Below, piece after piece: positions 1 to 8,349 of a stretch of 64,000 nt of DNA; the stretch's first letter is position 1; every line of letters starts with the position of its first letter. Made by a program: the position numbers and the translations under genes. This stretch comes from Halodurantibacterium flavum (lineage in GTDB: Bacteria > Pseudomonadota > Alphaproteobacteria > Rhodobacterales > Rhodobacteraceae). The notes under the pieces were generated by a model. The model was not told where the DNA came from. It saw nothing but the letters and a program-made list of their open reading frames with translations, and did no database searches. The stretch is from contig NZ_JBHUGH010000010.1 of the NCBI RefSeq assembly GCF_042681825.1, positions 124,001 to 188,000 of the forward strand. Reading direction: 5' to 3'.

Positions 1-48
1 TGGTTACCCCGCAGGCACAAACGCAAAGATACTGCCCCTGGCATCTTC

Positions 49-603
49 ATGCCGGACCGGCGCGGGGTGATTGCAGGGGCCTTGGGGTGGCTTGCGCTCG
101 CGCCCGGGCTGCGCGCGCAGGGAACGGGACTGGCCGACGACCTGGTCCGCGCATTGCAGGCTGCGCTCGAAGGCGATGCGGCCGCGACGGCGCAACGGAT
201 TTTTGCCGAGGCCGATACCGGGATCATCGCGCAGGTCGTGCTTGGGCCGGCGGCAGCCGATCTGGAACCTGCGACCCTGCGCAGGGTCGGAACCCATTAT
301 GCGCAGCGCATGGCGGGTGTCCTTTCGGACCGGATCGCACGGCAGGGCGGGGAATCGGTGATCCTTGTCTCTGCGGGGCAGGTGCGGCGCTATCATGAGA
401 TTGTGATAGAGATCCGTTCCGGCTCGGGAGGGGCGACGATACTGCGCTGGCACGCCTCGGACCGCACGGGGCGGATGCGGCCCTTCAACCTCTTGATCGG
501 GTCCGAGAACCTTCTGGCGCAGCAACGCGATGGCTTTGCCGCGGCCTTGTCAGGGGCGGGCGGGGATGTCGCCGCGGCGCTGGAGAGGCTGGGCATCCGC
601 TGA
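49..603 (+). CDS. MlaC/Ttg2D-like periplasmic phospholipid-binding protein
   Basis: The protein is 184 aa and resembles the MlaC (Tgt2) family, soluble periplasmic carriers that move phospholipid between the outer membrane and an inner-membrane ABC transporter. The N-terminus has an RR pair followed by a hydrophobic stretch ending ALAPGLRAQG, so it looks exported, possibly through Tat. The C-terminal half carries the family pattern: an ATLRRVGTHYAQRM helix, then LIGSENLLAQQRDGFAAAL, which aligns with the end of MlaC. No other mla gene is visible, and the gene sits 173 bp upstream of yidC. The ATG at 49 has no clear ribosome binding site and the frame stays open to the left edge, so the true start could lie outside. 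Family assignment is moderately sure. Confidence 0.7.
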   Translation: MPDRRGVIAGALGWLALAPGLRAQGTGLADDLVRALQAALEGDAAATAQRIFAEADTGIIAQVVLGPAAADLEPATLRRVGTHYAQRMAGVLSDRIARQGGESVILVSAGQVRRYHEIVIEIRSGSGGATILRWHASDRTGRMRPFNLLIGSENLLAQQRDGFAAALSGAGGDVAAALERLGIR

Positions 604-712
604 GCCCGGACGGGCGCGGTGGCGCGCCGGGAATGGGATGCGTAGTGGCGTGAAACCTCCGCCTGCTGGCCCCTTGGACCCATCGCGGCAGGCCGGCCCC
701 GGACAAAACCGC

Positions 713-718
713 TTGACC
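713..718 (+). promoter_or_regulatory. possible -35 element upstream of yidC
   Basis: TTGACC lies about 60 bp before the yidC start. About 17 bp downstream is only a poor -10 match (TTGAAC), so this is a weak promoter candidate. It would let yidC be transcribed independently of the MlaC-like gene. Confidence 0.3.
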
Positions 719-776
719 TTTCGGGCCGGGGTCTGTTGAACCGGCGCTGCAAAACAAGGACAGGTGGTGGTCCCTC

Positions 777-2576
777 ATGGGTGATCAGAACAAAAATCTC
801 CTGCTCGCCACGGCGCTGAGCTTTATCGTGATCCTCGTCTGGTTCGTCCTGTTCCCGCCCGAACAGCAGGCGATGGACCCGATTGCCGACGGTGCGGTTG
901 CGGAACAGGCCGGTGGGGTCGCCCCTGCGCCACCCACGGGGCTGGACGGCGCCGGGATTCCCGATGCGCCCAGCGAGGTTGCCGCCGAGATCCCCCGCGT
1001 CGCGATCGAGACGCCGCGGCTTGCCGGATCGATCTCGCTTCAGGGCGGGCGGATCGACGACCTTCTTTTGCGCGACTACCGGGAAACCACCGACCCCGAT
1101 TCCGCGAATGTGCGCCTCTTGCAGCCGGTCGGCGGCCAAAGCGCCTATTACGCCCTTTACGGCTGGTCGCCGGGCGGCTCGCTGGGCTTTGAGGATGTGC
1201 CGGACGCCAGCACGATCTGGACGCTGGCCGAAGGCGAAGTTCTTGCGCCGGGCCAGCCCGTTGTTCTGACATGGGAAAACGACAGCGGCCTGACCTTTAC
1301 ACGCCGGATCGAGATCGACGAGAACTTCCTCTTCACCGTCACCGAGGGCGTCTCGAACGCGGGCGAGGCGGCGGTGCGCATGACGCCTTATGGCATCGTC
1401 GCGCGCCATGGGCGCCCCGACACTGTCGATTTCTTCATCCTGCACGAAGGCGTCGTGCAGATGAGCGATGGCAGCCTCGAAGAATCGAAATACCGCCACA
1501 TGGCCGATTTCCCGGTGGTGGAACGGGAACGCGCCCGTGCCGAGATCACGGAGGTCACCTCGAACGGGTGGATCGGGTTTACCGACAAATACTGGATGAC
1601 GACGCTGATCCCGACCCCGGGCCAGCCCTTTACGGCGGTGTCGAAATACGTCCCCAACGCCGACATCTACCAGACCGAGACTCGTCTGCCCGCCGTGACG
1701 GTTGAACCCGGCCAGTCCGCCGAGATGCAGACCATGCTCTTTGCCGGCGCGAAAGAGTGGGAGACGATCCGCAACTATCAGAACGATCTCGGCATCGACC
1801 GTTTCATCGATTCGATCGACTGGGGATGGTTCTTCTTCCTGACCAAGCCGATCTTTGCCGTGCTGCACTGGCTCAACGGGTTCATCGGCAACATGGGCTG
1901 GTCGATCATCGCGCTGACGCTGATCCTCAAGGCGATCCTCTTTCCGCTGGCCTACAAGTCCTATGTCTCGATGGCCCGGATGAAGGAACTTCAGCCCGAG
2001 ATGGAAAAGCTGAAAGAGCGCGCCGGCGACGACCGCCAGAAGCTCCAGCAGGAAATGATGACCCTTTATCGCGAGAAAAAGGTGAACCCCGCCGCGGGCT
2101 GTCTGCCGATCCTGCTGCAGATCCCGATCTTCTTCTCGCTCTACAAGGTGATCTTTGTAACGATCGAGCTGCGGCACGCGCCGTGGATCGGCTGGATCGA
2201 CGATCTGTCGGCCCCCGATCCGTCGTCGATCTTCAACCTCTTCGGCCTCTTGCCCTGGGCCGCACCGGTGCCGGGCAGCTTCCTTGCGCTGATCTTCATC
2301 GGGATCATGCCGATCGTGCTGGGCGTGTCGATGTGGTTGCAGCAAAAGCTGAACCCCGCCCCCACCGATCCGACGCAGAAGATGATCTTTGCCTGGATGC
2401 CGTGGATCTTCATGTTCATGCTGGGACACTTTGCCTCGGGGCTGGTGCTCTACTGGATCGCGAACAACGTGATCACCTTCACGCAGCAATACATCATCAT
2501 GCGCAGCCATGGGCATAAGCCGGATCTGTTCGGAAACATCGTCAGCGGGTTCAGACGGACTCCGCAGGCCAAATGA
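777..2576 (+). CDS. yidC: membrane protein insertase YidC
   Basis: At 599 aa this is a full-length Gram-negative YidC (Oxa1 family), which inserts and folds inner-membrane proteins with or without SecYEG. The order is: a first membrane segment near residues 8-27, a large periplasmic domain to about residue 345, then the conserved insertase core of five membrane segments from about residue 350. In the hydrophilic groove the basic residue is Lys385 (LILKAILFPL), where the E. coli protein has Arg; Lys is common in alphaproteobacteria. The coiled region MARMKELQPEMEKLKER and the segment PAAGCLPILLQIPIFFSLY are typical. It overlaps the MOSC gene by four bases (ATGA), so the two are probably translationally coupled. 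Its usual partners rpmH-rnpA-yidD lie 14 kb away on the other strand. Confidence 0.97.
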   Translation: MGDQNKNLLLATALSFIVILVWFVLFPPEQQAMDPIADGAVAEQAGGVAPAPPTGLDGAGIPDAPSEVAAEIPRVAIETPRLAGSISLQGGRIDDLLLRDYRETTDPDSANVRLLQPVGGQSAYYALYGWSPGGSLGFEDVPDASTIWTLAEGEVLAPGQPVVLTWENDSGLTFTRRIEIDENFLFTVTEGVSNAGEAAVRMTPYGIVARHGRPDTVDFFILHEGVVQMSDGSLEESKYRHMADFPVVERERARAEITEVTSNGWIGFTDKYWMTTLIPTPGQPFTAVSKYVPNADIYQTETRLPAVTVEPGQSAEMQTMLFAGAKEWETIRNYQNDLGIDRFIDSIDWGWFFFLTKPIFAVLHWLNGFIGNMGWSIIALTLILKAILFPLAYKSYVSMARMKELQPEMEKLKERAGDDRQKLQQEMMTLYREKKVNPAAGCLPILLQIPIFFSLYKVIFVTIELRHAPWIGWIDDLSAPDPSSIFNLFGLLPWAAPVPGSFLALIFIGIMPIVLGVSMWLQQKLNPAPTDPTQKMIFAWMPWIFMFMLGHFASGLVLYWIANNVITFTQQYIIMRSHGHKPDLFGNIVSGFRRTPQAK

Positions 2577-3322
2577 CGGGGCGGCTGACACATATCTGCC
2601 GGCATCCGGTCAAGTCGGTCGGATACGAAGAGCTGGAGGGCGCGCTTCTGGAACGGGGGCGCGCCCTTGCCCATGACCGGGAATGGGCCATCAGCCATCA
2701 GGCGGCCAAGTTCGGCGCCGAACCGGACGGCTGGGCGCCCAAGATGAACTTTCTGCGCGGCGTCAGCGGGCATGAGCTCATGGCCATCCGCGCGCTGCGC
2801 CATCCCGACGGCGCCGTGACACTGACCCATCACCGGCAGGGCGAAATCACCGTCGCGCTGCCCGGCGATGCGGATGCGCTGATCGACTGGTTGCGTCCGC
2901 TCTGGCCCGAAAACCGCCCGGCGCCGCGGGCGCTGCATCGGGTGCCGGAACAGGCGATGACCGACCGGCCAGAGCCCTTCGTCTCGGTCCTGAGCCTTGC
3001 GTCCAACGCGGATCTGGGCGCGCGGATGGGGGCTGACCTGTCGATCCACCGCTGGCGCGGCAACCTCTGGATCGACGGGTGGGAGCCGTGGGCGGAACAT
3101 GACCTGGTCGGCCGGGAAATTGTCATCGGCGCGGCGCGCCTGCGGGTGATGCAGCGGATCACCCGCTGCATGGCGACGACGGTCAACCCGGACACGGGCC
3201 GGTCGGATGCCGATACGCTGGGCGCGCTGGAAGCGGCGTTCGGGCACAAGGACTTCGGGGTTTATGCCCTGATCGAGCAGGGCGGCCAGATCGCCCCCGG
3301 CGACGTGGTCAGGATAATCTGA
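2573..3322 (+). CDS. MOSC domain protein
   Basis: This 249-aa protein starts with the MOSC N-terminal beta-barrel signature (LTHICRHPVKSVGYEELE) and continues into a MOSC domain, the fold shared with the C-terminal part of molybdenum cofactor sulfurase. The likely sulfur-handling cysteine is in ITRCMATTVNPDTGRSD near residues 195-210, followed by the LGALEAAFGHKDFGVYA ending typical of the family. MOSC proteins bind the molybdenum cofactor or transfer sulfur to it; the substrate here cannot be told. The start overlaps the yidC stop, and engB follows after 69 bp. The yidC-MOSC-engB order recurs in Rhodobacterales, which suggests a conserved operon rather than a shared pathway. Confidence 0.88.
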   Translation: MTGRLTHICRHPVKSVGYEELEGALLERGRALAHDREWAISHQAAKFGAEPDGWAPKMNFLRGVSGHELMAIRALRHPDGAVTLTHHRQGEITVALPGDADALIDWLRPLWPENRPAPRALHRVPEQAMTDRPEPFVSVLSLASNADLGARMGADLSIHRWRGNLWIDGWEPWAEHDLVGREIVIGAARLRVMQRITRCMATTVNPDTGRSDADTLGALEAAFGHKDFGVYALIEQGGQIAPGDVVRII

Positions 3323-3391
3323 TTGGATGATGGGACGGAACCCGCCGGTACCCATCGCAAAACGCCCATCGCAAAACAAACGAGTAACGAG

Positions 3392-4042
3392 ATGAAACTG
3401 CCCTTTCCGCTCACGACGATCGACGACCCGGAGGCGCTGGAAAAGGGCCGGCTGCTCTTTGCCGGGCCGGTCGATTTCCTCAAGGGCGTCGTGGCGATGG
3501 ACGGCTTGCCGCCCGCCGACCGGATCGAGGTCTGTTTTGCCGGCCGGTCCAACGTGGGTAAATCGAGCCTGATCAACGCATTGACCGGACGCAAGGCGCT
3601 GGCCCGCGCATCGAACACGCCCGGCCGGACGCAAGAGATCAACTTTTTCACCGCCGGCACGGATCATTATCTCGTCGATCTGCCCGGTTACGGCTATGCC
3701 GAGGCGCCCGTGGCGATCGTTGCCAATTGGCAAGAATTGCTCCGGGCCTATCTGTCGGGGCGCCAGACCCTGCGGCGTGCCTTTGTTCTCATCGACATGC
3801 GGCATGGGGTAAAGGCCGTGGACGAAGAGATCATGCGCCTGCTGGACCGGTCGGCCGTGACCTTTCAGGTGGTGATGACCAAGGCGGACAAGGTCAAGGC
3901 CGCCGATCAGGCAAAGGTTCTGGATCAGGTGCGGGGCGCGCTGGCCAAGCACCCGGCGTCCTATCCCGAGATCGTCGTGACCTCTTCGGAAAAGGGCGAG
4001 GGGATCGAGACGTTGCGCGCGATCATCGCCACGCTCGAATGA
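3392..4042 (+). CDS. engB: ribosome biogenesis GTP-binding protein YihA/EngB
   Basis: EngB is a GTPase needed for assembly of the large ribosomal subunit. The 216-aa product shows the G motifs in order: GRSNVGKSSLINAL (G1, from about residue 50), the switch region NTPGRTQEINFF, DLPGYGYAEAP (G3), TKADK (G4) and a terminal SSEKGEG (G5). I chose the ATG at 3392 rather than the in-frame TTG at 3323 because family similarity begins after MKLPFPL; no strong ribosome binding site precedes either. It ends exactly where the opposed SDR gene ends, with no gap. Confidence 0.95.
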   Translation: MKLPFPLTTIDDPEALEKGRLLFAGPVDFLKGVVAMDGLPPADRIEVCFAGRSNVGKSSLINALTGRKALARASNTPGRTQEINFFTAGTDHYLVDLPGYGYAEAPVAIVANWQELLRAYLSGRQTLRRAFVLIDMRHGVKAVDEEIMRLLDRSAVTFQVVMTKADKVKAADQAKVLDQVRGALAKHPASYPEIVVTSSEKGEGIETLRAIIATLE

Positions 4043-4774
4043 TCAGACATGCTGGGCGCCATTGACCTCGATCTCGGCGCCGGAAATGTAGCTCGACCGG
4101 TCCGAGCAGAGGAAAAAGATCGCGTCCGCGACCTCTGACGGCTGGCCGAGGCGCTGCATCGGCAGCTTTTCCACGATCTTGTCAGTGCCGGGCGACAGGA
4201 TCGCGGTCTCGACCTCGCCGGGCGCGATGGCATTCACCCGCACGCCCATCGGGCCGAAATCATGCGCCATCTCCCGCGTGAGGGCCGCGAGCGCCGCCTT
4301 TGAGGTCGCGTAGGCCGCCCCGGCAAAGGGGTGCACGCGGCTTCCGGCGATAGAGGTCACGTTCACGACCGATCCCTTGGCTGCCGCGAGTTCATCGCGC
4401 AGGCCCCGCGCCAGAACGACGCTTGCGAAGAAGTTGACGTGAAAGACCTGCCCCCAGGTCCTCAGGTCGGTTTCCAGCGTGTTGAGCCGCCCGCCATCCG
4501 GCCCTTTGGGCGAAATGCCGGCATTGTTGACCAGCGCGTGGAGCCGGCCATTCAGCTTGTCGCGGATGACCGCTATGGCCTCGATCGTATTCTTGGGATC
4601 GGCAAGGTCGATCTGGATGTGGTTTTCCTCACCCCCTGGCCAGGGGCAGCGTGGGTCGAAGGGGTGCCGCGAACAGGTCAGCACGCGCCAACCCTCGGCC
4701 GAGAACCGTTTGACCGTGGCATGACCGATTCCCCGGGAGGCCCCGGTCAGCACCAGCGTTTTCTGTTCGGACAT
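4043..4774 (-). CDS. SDR family NAD(P)-dependent oxidoreductase
   Basis: A classical short-chain dehydrogenase/reductase of 243 aa. The Rossmann nucleotide-binding motif TGASRGIGHATVKRF is near residue 9, NNAG lies near the middle, and the catalytic set is present: Ser in VNVTSIAGS, then YATSK. The C-terminal motif RSSYISGAEIEVNG is typical of FabG-like SDRs. The substrate is unknown. I chose the start at MSEQKTLVL because upstream residues have no SDR similarity. It is the only minus-strand gene in an otherwise plus-strand run from yidC to the aminotransferase, placed between engB and argB. Confidence 0.9.
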   Translation of the reverse strand: MSEQKTLVLTGASRGIGHATVKRFSAEGWRVLTCSRHPFDPRCPWPGGEENHIQIDLADPKNTIEAIAVIRDKLNGRLHALVNNAGISPKGPDGGRLNTLETDLRTWGQVFHVNFFASVVLARGLRDELAAAKGSVVNVTSIAGSRVHPFAGAAYATSKAALAALTREMAHDFGPMGVRVNAIAPGEVETAILSPGTDKIVEKLPMQRLGQPSEVADAIFFLCSDRSSYISGAEIEVNGAQHV

Positions 4775-4905
4775 GCGATGCTCCTGCCGCGTCCCGCAAA
4801 TCCTAGCGTTTCGGGCGGGAAAGACAATGCACCGCTTGCTGTCCGCCGGCTCTTGGCTCCGGCCGTCCCCCGCGCTACGAATGGCCGGCAAAGACGGACC
4901 CGACC

Positions 4906-5799
4906 ATGAAGAAGCAGCTTGCCATGACGCGCGATCCCCAGGCCACTGCCCGGACCTTGTCCGAGGCTCTTCCCTATCTTCAGCGCTATACGGGCGCGGT
5001 CGTCGTCATCAAGTTCGGCGGGAATGCGATGGGCGACGATGCCGCGATGGCCGAATTCGCCCGCGACATCGTGCTGATGCGGCAGGTTGGCGTGAACCCG
5101 GTGGTGGTGCATGGTGGCGGGCCGATGATCAACGACCTGCTGGGCAAGCTGGGCATCACGTCGGACTTCGTGCGGGGCAAGCGCGTGACCGACAAGGCAA
5201 CGGTCGAGGTGGTCGAGATGGTGCTTTCCGGTCTGGTGAACAAGCGGATCGTGCAGGCGATCAACGACCAGGGCGGGCGCGCGGTCGGGATATCGGGCAA
5301 GGACGACGACCTGATGGTCTGCGAGCCGGACGACCCCGAGCTTGGCTATGTCGGTCGCCCGGTCGAGATGAACGTGCAGGTGCTGCGCGATCTTTACAAC
5401 GCGGGCATCATCCCCGTGGTGGCGCCGGTCGGGACGGGGATCGAGGATAACGAGACCTTCAACGTCAACGGCGACACGGCGGCGGGGGCCATTGCCGGGG
5501 CGCTGCAGGCGGACCGGCTGCTGCTGCTGACCGACGTATCGGGGGTGAAGGACGAAAGCGGCGCGGTCGTGACGCAGCTTTCCCCGGAGCAGGTGCGGGA
5601 CCTGACGGATCGCGGCGTGATCGCCGGCGGCATGATCCCCAAGACGGAAACGGCGCTGGCGGCGCTGGAAAAAGGCGTGCGCGCGGTGGTGATCCTTGAT
5701 GGTCGTATCCCCAATGCCTGCCTGCTGGAGCTTTTTACCGACCATGGGGCGGGCAGCCTCATCCGCTCGACCGAGCCGCGCGTGAAGCCGCGCACCTGA
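4906..5799 (+). CDS. argB: acetylglutamate kinase
   Basis: ArgB phosphorylates N-acetyl-L-glutamate in the second step of arginine biosynthesis, in the cytoplasm. The 297-aa product carries the amino acid kinase motifs: VVVIKFGGNAM near residue 30, VVHGGGPMIND, and the acetylglutamate-binding stretch GVIPVVAPVG-like (GIIPVVAPVGTGIED), plus LLLLTDVSGVKD and the GGMIPKTETAL motif near residue 245. The N-terminal helix is of the type that in arginine-inhibited enzymes makes a hexamer, so feedback inhibition by arginine is plausible. An alternative start is the second Met (residue 7). The stop overlaps the next gene by one base. Confidence 0.96.
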   Translation: MKKQLAMTRDPQATARTLSEALPYLQRYTGAVVVIKFGGNAMGDDAAMAEFARDIVLMRQVGVNPVVVHGGGPMINDLLGKLGITSDFVRGKRVTDKATVEVVEMVLSGLVNKRIVQAINDQGGRAVGISGKDDDLMVCEPDDPELGYVGRPVEMNVQVLRDLYNAGIIPVVAPVGTGIEDNETFNVNGDTAAGAIAGALQADRLLLLTDVSGVKDESGAVVTQLSPEQVRDLTDRGVIAGGMIPKTETALAALEKGVRAVVILDGRIPNACLLELFTDHGAGSLIRSTEPRVKPRT

Positions 5800-6440
5800 T
5801 GGATCACGACGCGATCGCCGCACTGGCTGCGTCGCATCATCTGGCGATCATGGGCGGTTTTCATCCTGCGGCGGGCGAGGGGCCGCAAGGCGCGGGCACC
5901 GTTCTGCTGCTGGGACCCGCCGAACCCGGGTTCTGGCCGCATGTCACCGCCGAGCCGGAGTTTCTGGACGGCGCCCCCGACCCCCTGGATCGCTGGTCGC
6001 TGCGGGTGATCGGGGCGCTGGCAGGCGCGCTCGACGCGCAGGCGGCCTTTCCCTTTGGCGGGCCGCCGTTCCACCCCTTTTTCCGCTGGGCCATCGCGAG
6101 CGGGCGTGCCTTTCCGTCGCCGGTGCAATTGCTGGTGCATGACGCGGCGGGGCTTTTCGTGTCATATCGCGGGGCCTTGATCCTGCGGCAGCGGATTGCG
6201 CTGCCCGATCCGCCTGCGTCCTCGCCCTGTGAAACTTGCCCCCGCCCCTGCATCGCCGCCTGTCCCGTGGGCGCGCTGACGGGGCAGGGATATGATCTGG
6301 ACCGCTGCCATGACTGGCTCTCGGGGCCGAATGACTGCATGACGCGGGGCTGCGCCGTCCGGCGGGCTTGCCCCCTGTCGCAGCGCCATGGCAGGCTGGA
6401 GGTCCAGTCCGCCCATCACATGAGTTATTTTCACCGATGA
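5799..6440 (+). CDS. 4Fe-4S ferredoxin-type protein
   Basis: A 213-aa protein whose first 140 residues resemble no fold I can name, followed by a cysteine cluster C144-x2-C147-x3-C151-x3-C155-P that should bind a [4Fe-4S] centre, and further cysteines in PNDCMTRGCAVRRACP. The arrangement is reminiscent of the iron-sulfur part of epoxyqueuosine reductase-like proteins but lacks the rest of that enzyme. Its start codon overlaps the argB stop by one base and its stop overlaps the sixA-like start by four, so it is translated as part of the argB operon. An electron-transfer role is inferred; no partner is evident. Confidence 0.75.
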   Translation: MDHDAIAALAASHHLAIMGGFHPAAGEGPQGAGTVLLLGPAEPGFWPHVTAEPEFLDGAPDPLDRWSLRVIGALAGALDAQAAFPFGGPPFHPFFRWAIASGRAFPSPVQLLVHDAAGLFVSYRGALILRQRIALPDPPASSPCETCPRPCIAACPVGALTGQGYDLDRCHDWLSGPNDCMTRGCAVRRACPLSQRHGRLEVQSAHHMSYFHR

Positions 6441-6955
6441 CCCTGCGCCTCATCCTCATGCGCCATGCAAAATCGAGCTGGGACGACCCCGCGCAGGCGG
6501 ATTTCGACCGTCCGCTGAATGCGCGCGGCCGGGCGGCGGCGCCGGCGATGGCGGACTGGCTGGCGTCGCGGGGCGAACGGGCGGGGCAGGCGCTCGTGTC
6601 ATCCGCCGCCCGGACGCGCGAGACATTTGCGGCGGTTACCGGCGCCGTCGGCGGGCCCGAGGTTCTGTTCGCCGATGCGCTTTACCTTGCCGGGCCGGAC
6701 GTGATGTTGCGTTGCCTGCGGCAGGCGCGGGCAAAGAACGTCATCATGATCGGGCATAATCCCGGTATCGCGGCCTTTGCGGCGGCATTGGTTCAGCAGG
6801 CGCCGGCCCATCCGGATTTCGACCGCTATCCGACCTGCGCGACGTTGATCGCCGAATTTTCCCAGTCCGACTGGGCGGGGGTCGGCTTTGGCGCGGGTCG
6901 CGCAGTTGCCTTTGCCACACCCCGGACACTGGACAGCGGCGTCTGGGTTGCCTAA
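6437..6955 (+). CDS. SixA-like histidine phosphatase
   Basis: A 172-aa member of the histidine phosphatase superfamily, closest to SixA, which dephosphorylates phosphohistidine on histidine-containing phosphotransfer domains. The catalytic RHA motif is in LILMRHAKSSWDD (residues 5-17), then DRPLNARGRAAAPAMADWL, and the second catalytic His is in MIGHNPGIAAFA near residue 105. The start is the ATG at 6437, which overlaps the upstream stop (ATGA); an earlier in-frame start would add residues without family similarity. A specific phosphoprotein target cannot be named. Confidence 0.88.
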   Translation: MTLRLILMRHAKSSWDDPAQADFDRPLNARGRAAAPAMADWLASRGERAGQALVSSAARTRETFAAVTGAVGGPEVLFADALYLAGPDVMLRCLRQARAKNVIMIGHNPGIAAFAAALVQQAPAHPDFDRYPTCATLIAEFSQSDWAGVGFGAGRAVAFATPRTLDSGVWVA

Positions 6956-6964
6956 TTGGGCTGG

Positions 6965-7438
6965 ATGGCCCAGAAATCCGACCCCAATTCAAAGATCATC
7001 GCCGAAAACCGCCGCGCGCGGTTCGACTACGCGATCGAGGATGACCTCGAATGCGGGATCATCCTGACCGGGTCCGAGGTCAAGAGCCTGCGCAAGGGCC
7101 AGTCGAACATCGCCGAAAGCTATGCGAGCGTCGAACAGGGGGAGCTGTGGCTCATCAACTCCTACATCGCGGCCTATGCGCAGGCGGGCGTCTTTGGCCA
7201 TGAGGAACGGCGCAAGCGCAAGCTTCTGGTCAAGCAACGGGAACTGGCGCGGCTCTGGGCGGCGACGGCCAAACAGGGCATGACCCTTGTGCCGCTGGTC
7301 ATGTATTTCAACGACCGGGGCATCGCCAAGCTGAAGATCGGCGTGGCCAAGGGCAAGAAGCTTGCCGACAAGCGCGCCACCAGCGCCGAACGCGACTGGA
7401 ACCGCCAGAAACAGCGCCTGCTCAAGGAACACGGCTGA
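6965..7438 (+). CDS. smpB: SsrA-binding protein SmpB
   Basis: SmpB binds tmRNA and delivers it to stalled ribosomes for trans-translation. The 157-aa product has the whole family pattern: KIIAENRRARFDYAIED at the N-terminus, GIILTGSEVKSLRKGQSNI, FGHEERRKRKLLVKQREL, and a basic C-terminal tail (DKRATSAERDWNRQKQRL) that enters the decoding centre. The start is the ATG at 6965; the TTG at 6956 would add only LGW. It lies nine bases after the phosphatase gene. The tmRNA gene itself is not in this window. Confidence 0.97.
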   Translation: MAQKSDPNSKIIAENRRARFDYAIEDDLECGIILTGSEVKSLRKGQSNIAESYASVEQGELWLINSYIAAYAQAGVFGHEERRKRKLLVKQRELARLWAATAKQGMTLVPLVMYFNDRGIAKLKIGVAKGKKLADKRATSAERDWNRQKQRLLKEHG

Positions 7439-7498
7439 CTTGCCTGCCCCGGCCCGCGGCGATATGCCGGAAGCGACAGAGGCGAGAAGGGGGGCGAG

Positions 7499-8347
7499 AT
7501 GCAGGACGATCCGAAGACGCTGGTTTCCACCGACTGGCTTGCAGCGCATCTGCGCGACCCCGACCTGCGTATTCTCGATGCCTCATGGTATCTGCCCGAT
7601 GCGGGCCGCAACGGGCGCGAGGAATATGAGGCGGCGCATATCCCCGGCGCGCGGTTTTTCGACATAGACGAGATTTCCGACCTCCGGTCGCCGCTGCCCC
7701 ACACCGTGCCGCCGGTCGAAAAGTTCATGAGCCGGATGCGCGCCATGGGCGTGGGCGATGGGCATCAGGTGGTCGTCTATGACGGGGCCGGGCTCTTTTC
7801 CGCGGCGCGGGTCTGGTGGCTGTTCCGCCTGATGGGCAAGCGCGACATCGCGGTGCTGGATGGTGGCCTGCCCAAATGGCGGGCCGGGGGGCACCCGGTC
7901 GAGGATCTGCCGCCTGTCATCCGCGACCGCCACATGACGGTGTCGCGGCAAAGCCAGCTCATCAAGGATGTGACGCAGGTGGCGGCGGCCTCCAAGCTCG
8001 GGGATCATGAGATCATCGACGCCCGCTCGCCGGCGCGGTTTCGGGGTGAGGTGCCGGAACCCCGGCCCGGTCTTCGCGCCGGCCATATTCCGGGGTCCAG
8101 GAACGTGCATTATGCAACCCTGCTGAACGAAGACGGGACGATGAAACCCCCCGCCGAGCTGCGCGGCGTGTTCGAGGGGGCCGGCGTCGACCTGACCAAG
8201 CCCGCGATCACCAGCTGCGGGTCGGGCGTGACGGCGGCTATCCTGTCGCTGGCGCTTGAACGGATCGGCCATCGGGACCATTCGCTTTATGACGGGTCCT
8301 GGGCCGAATGGGGAATGTATGGCGACCTGAAGGTGGAGAAGGGCTGA
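7499..8347 (+). CDS. sseA: 3-mercaptopyruvate/thiosulfate sulfurtransferase
   Basis: A 282-aa tandem rhodanese. The first domain (about residues 1-140) is the inactive type, the second carries the catalytic loop with Cys240 in TSCGSGVTAA. That CGSGVT loop, rather than CRKGVT, points to 3-mercaptopyruvate as sulfur donor. Other family motifs: ILDASWYLP, HIPGARFFDIDEISD, VVYDGAGLFSAARVWW and HIPGSRNVHY. A good ribosome binding site (a purine-rich GGGGGG tract) precedes the ATG. It is followed after two bases by an aromatic aminotransferase, and transamination of cysteine gives 3-mercaptopyruvate, so the pair may act together; that link is inference. Confidence 0.92.
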   Translation: MQDDPKTLVSTDWLAAHLRDPDLRILDASWYLPDAGRNGREEYEAAHIPGARFFDIDEISDLRSPLPHTVPPVEKFMSRMRAMGVGDGHQVVVYDGAGLFSAARVWWLFRLMGKRDIAVLDGGLPKWRAGGHPVEDLPPVIRDRHMTVSRQSQLIKDVTQVAAASKLGDHEIIDARSPARFRGEVPEPRPGLRAGHIPGSRNVHYATLLNEDGTMKPPAELRGVFEGAGVDLTKPAITSCGSGVTAAILSLALERIGHRDHSLYDGSWAEWGMYGDLKVEKG

Positions 8348-8349
8348 AC

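Noticed and set aside
49..70. Upstream frame overlapping the MlaC-like start (ends TGA at 68-70)
   Set aside because: It could be the tail of a gene outside the window (for example an mlaA-type gene), but the visible residues are too few to identify.
393..2591. A very long open frame antisense to yidC
   Set aside because: It lies opposite a full-length conserved gene and has no recognisable family; in GC-rich DNA the antisense frame of a real gene often lacks stops.
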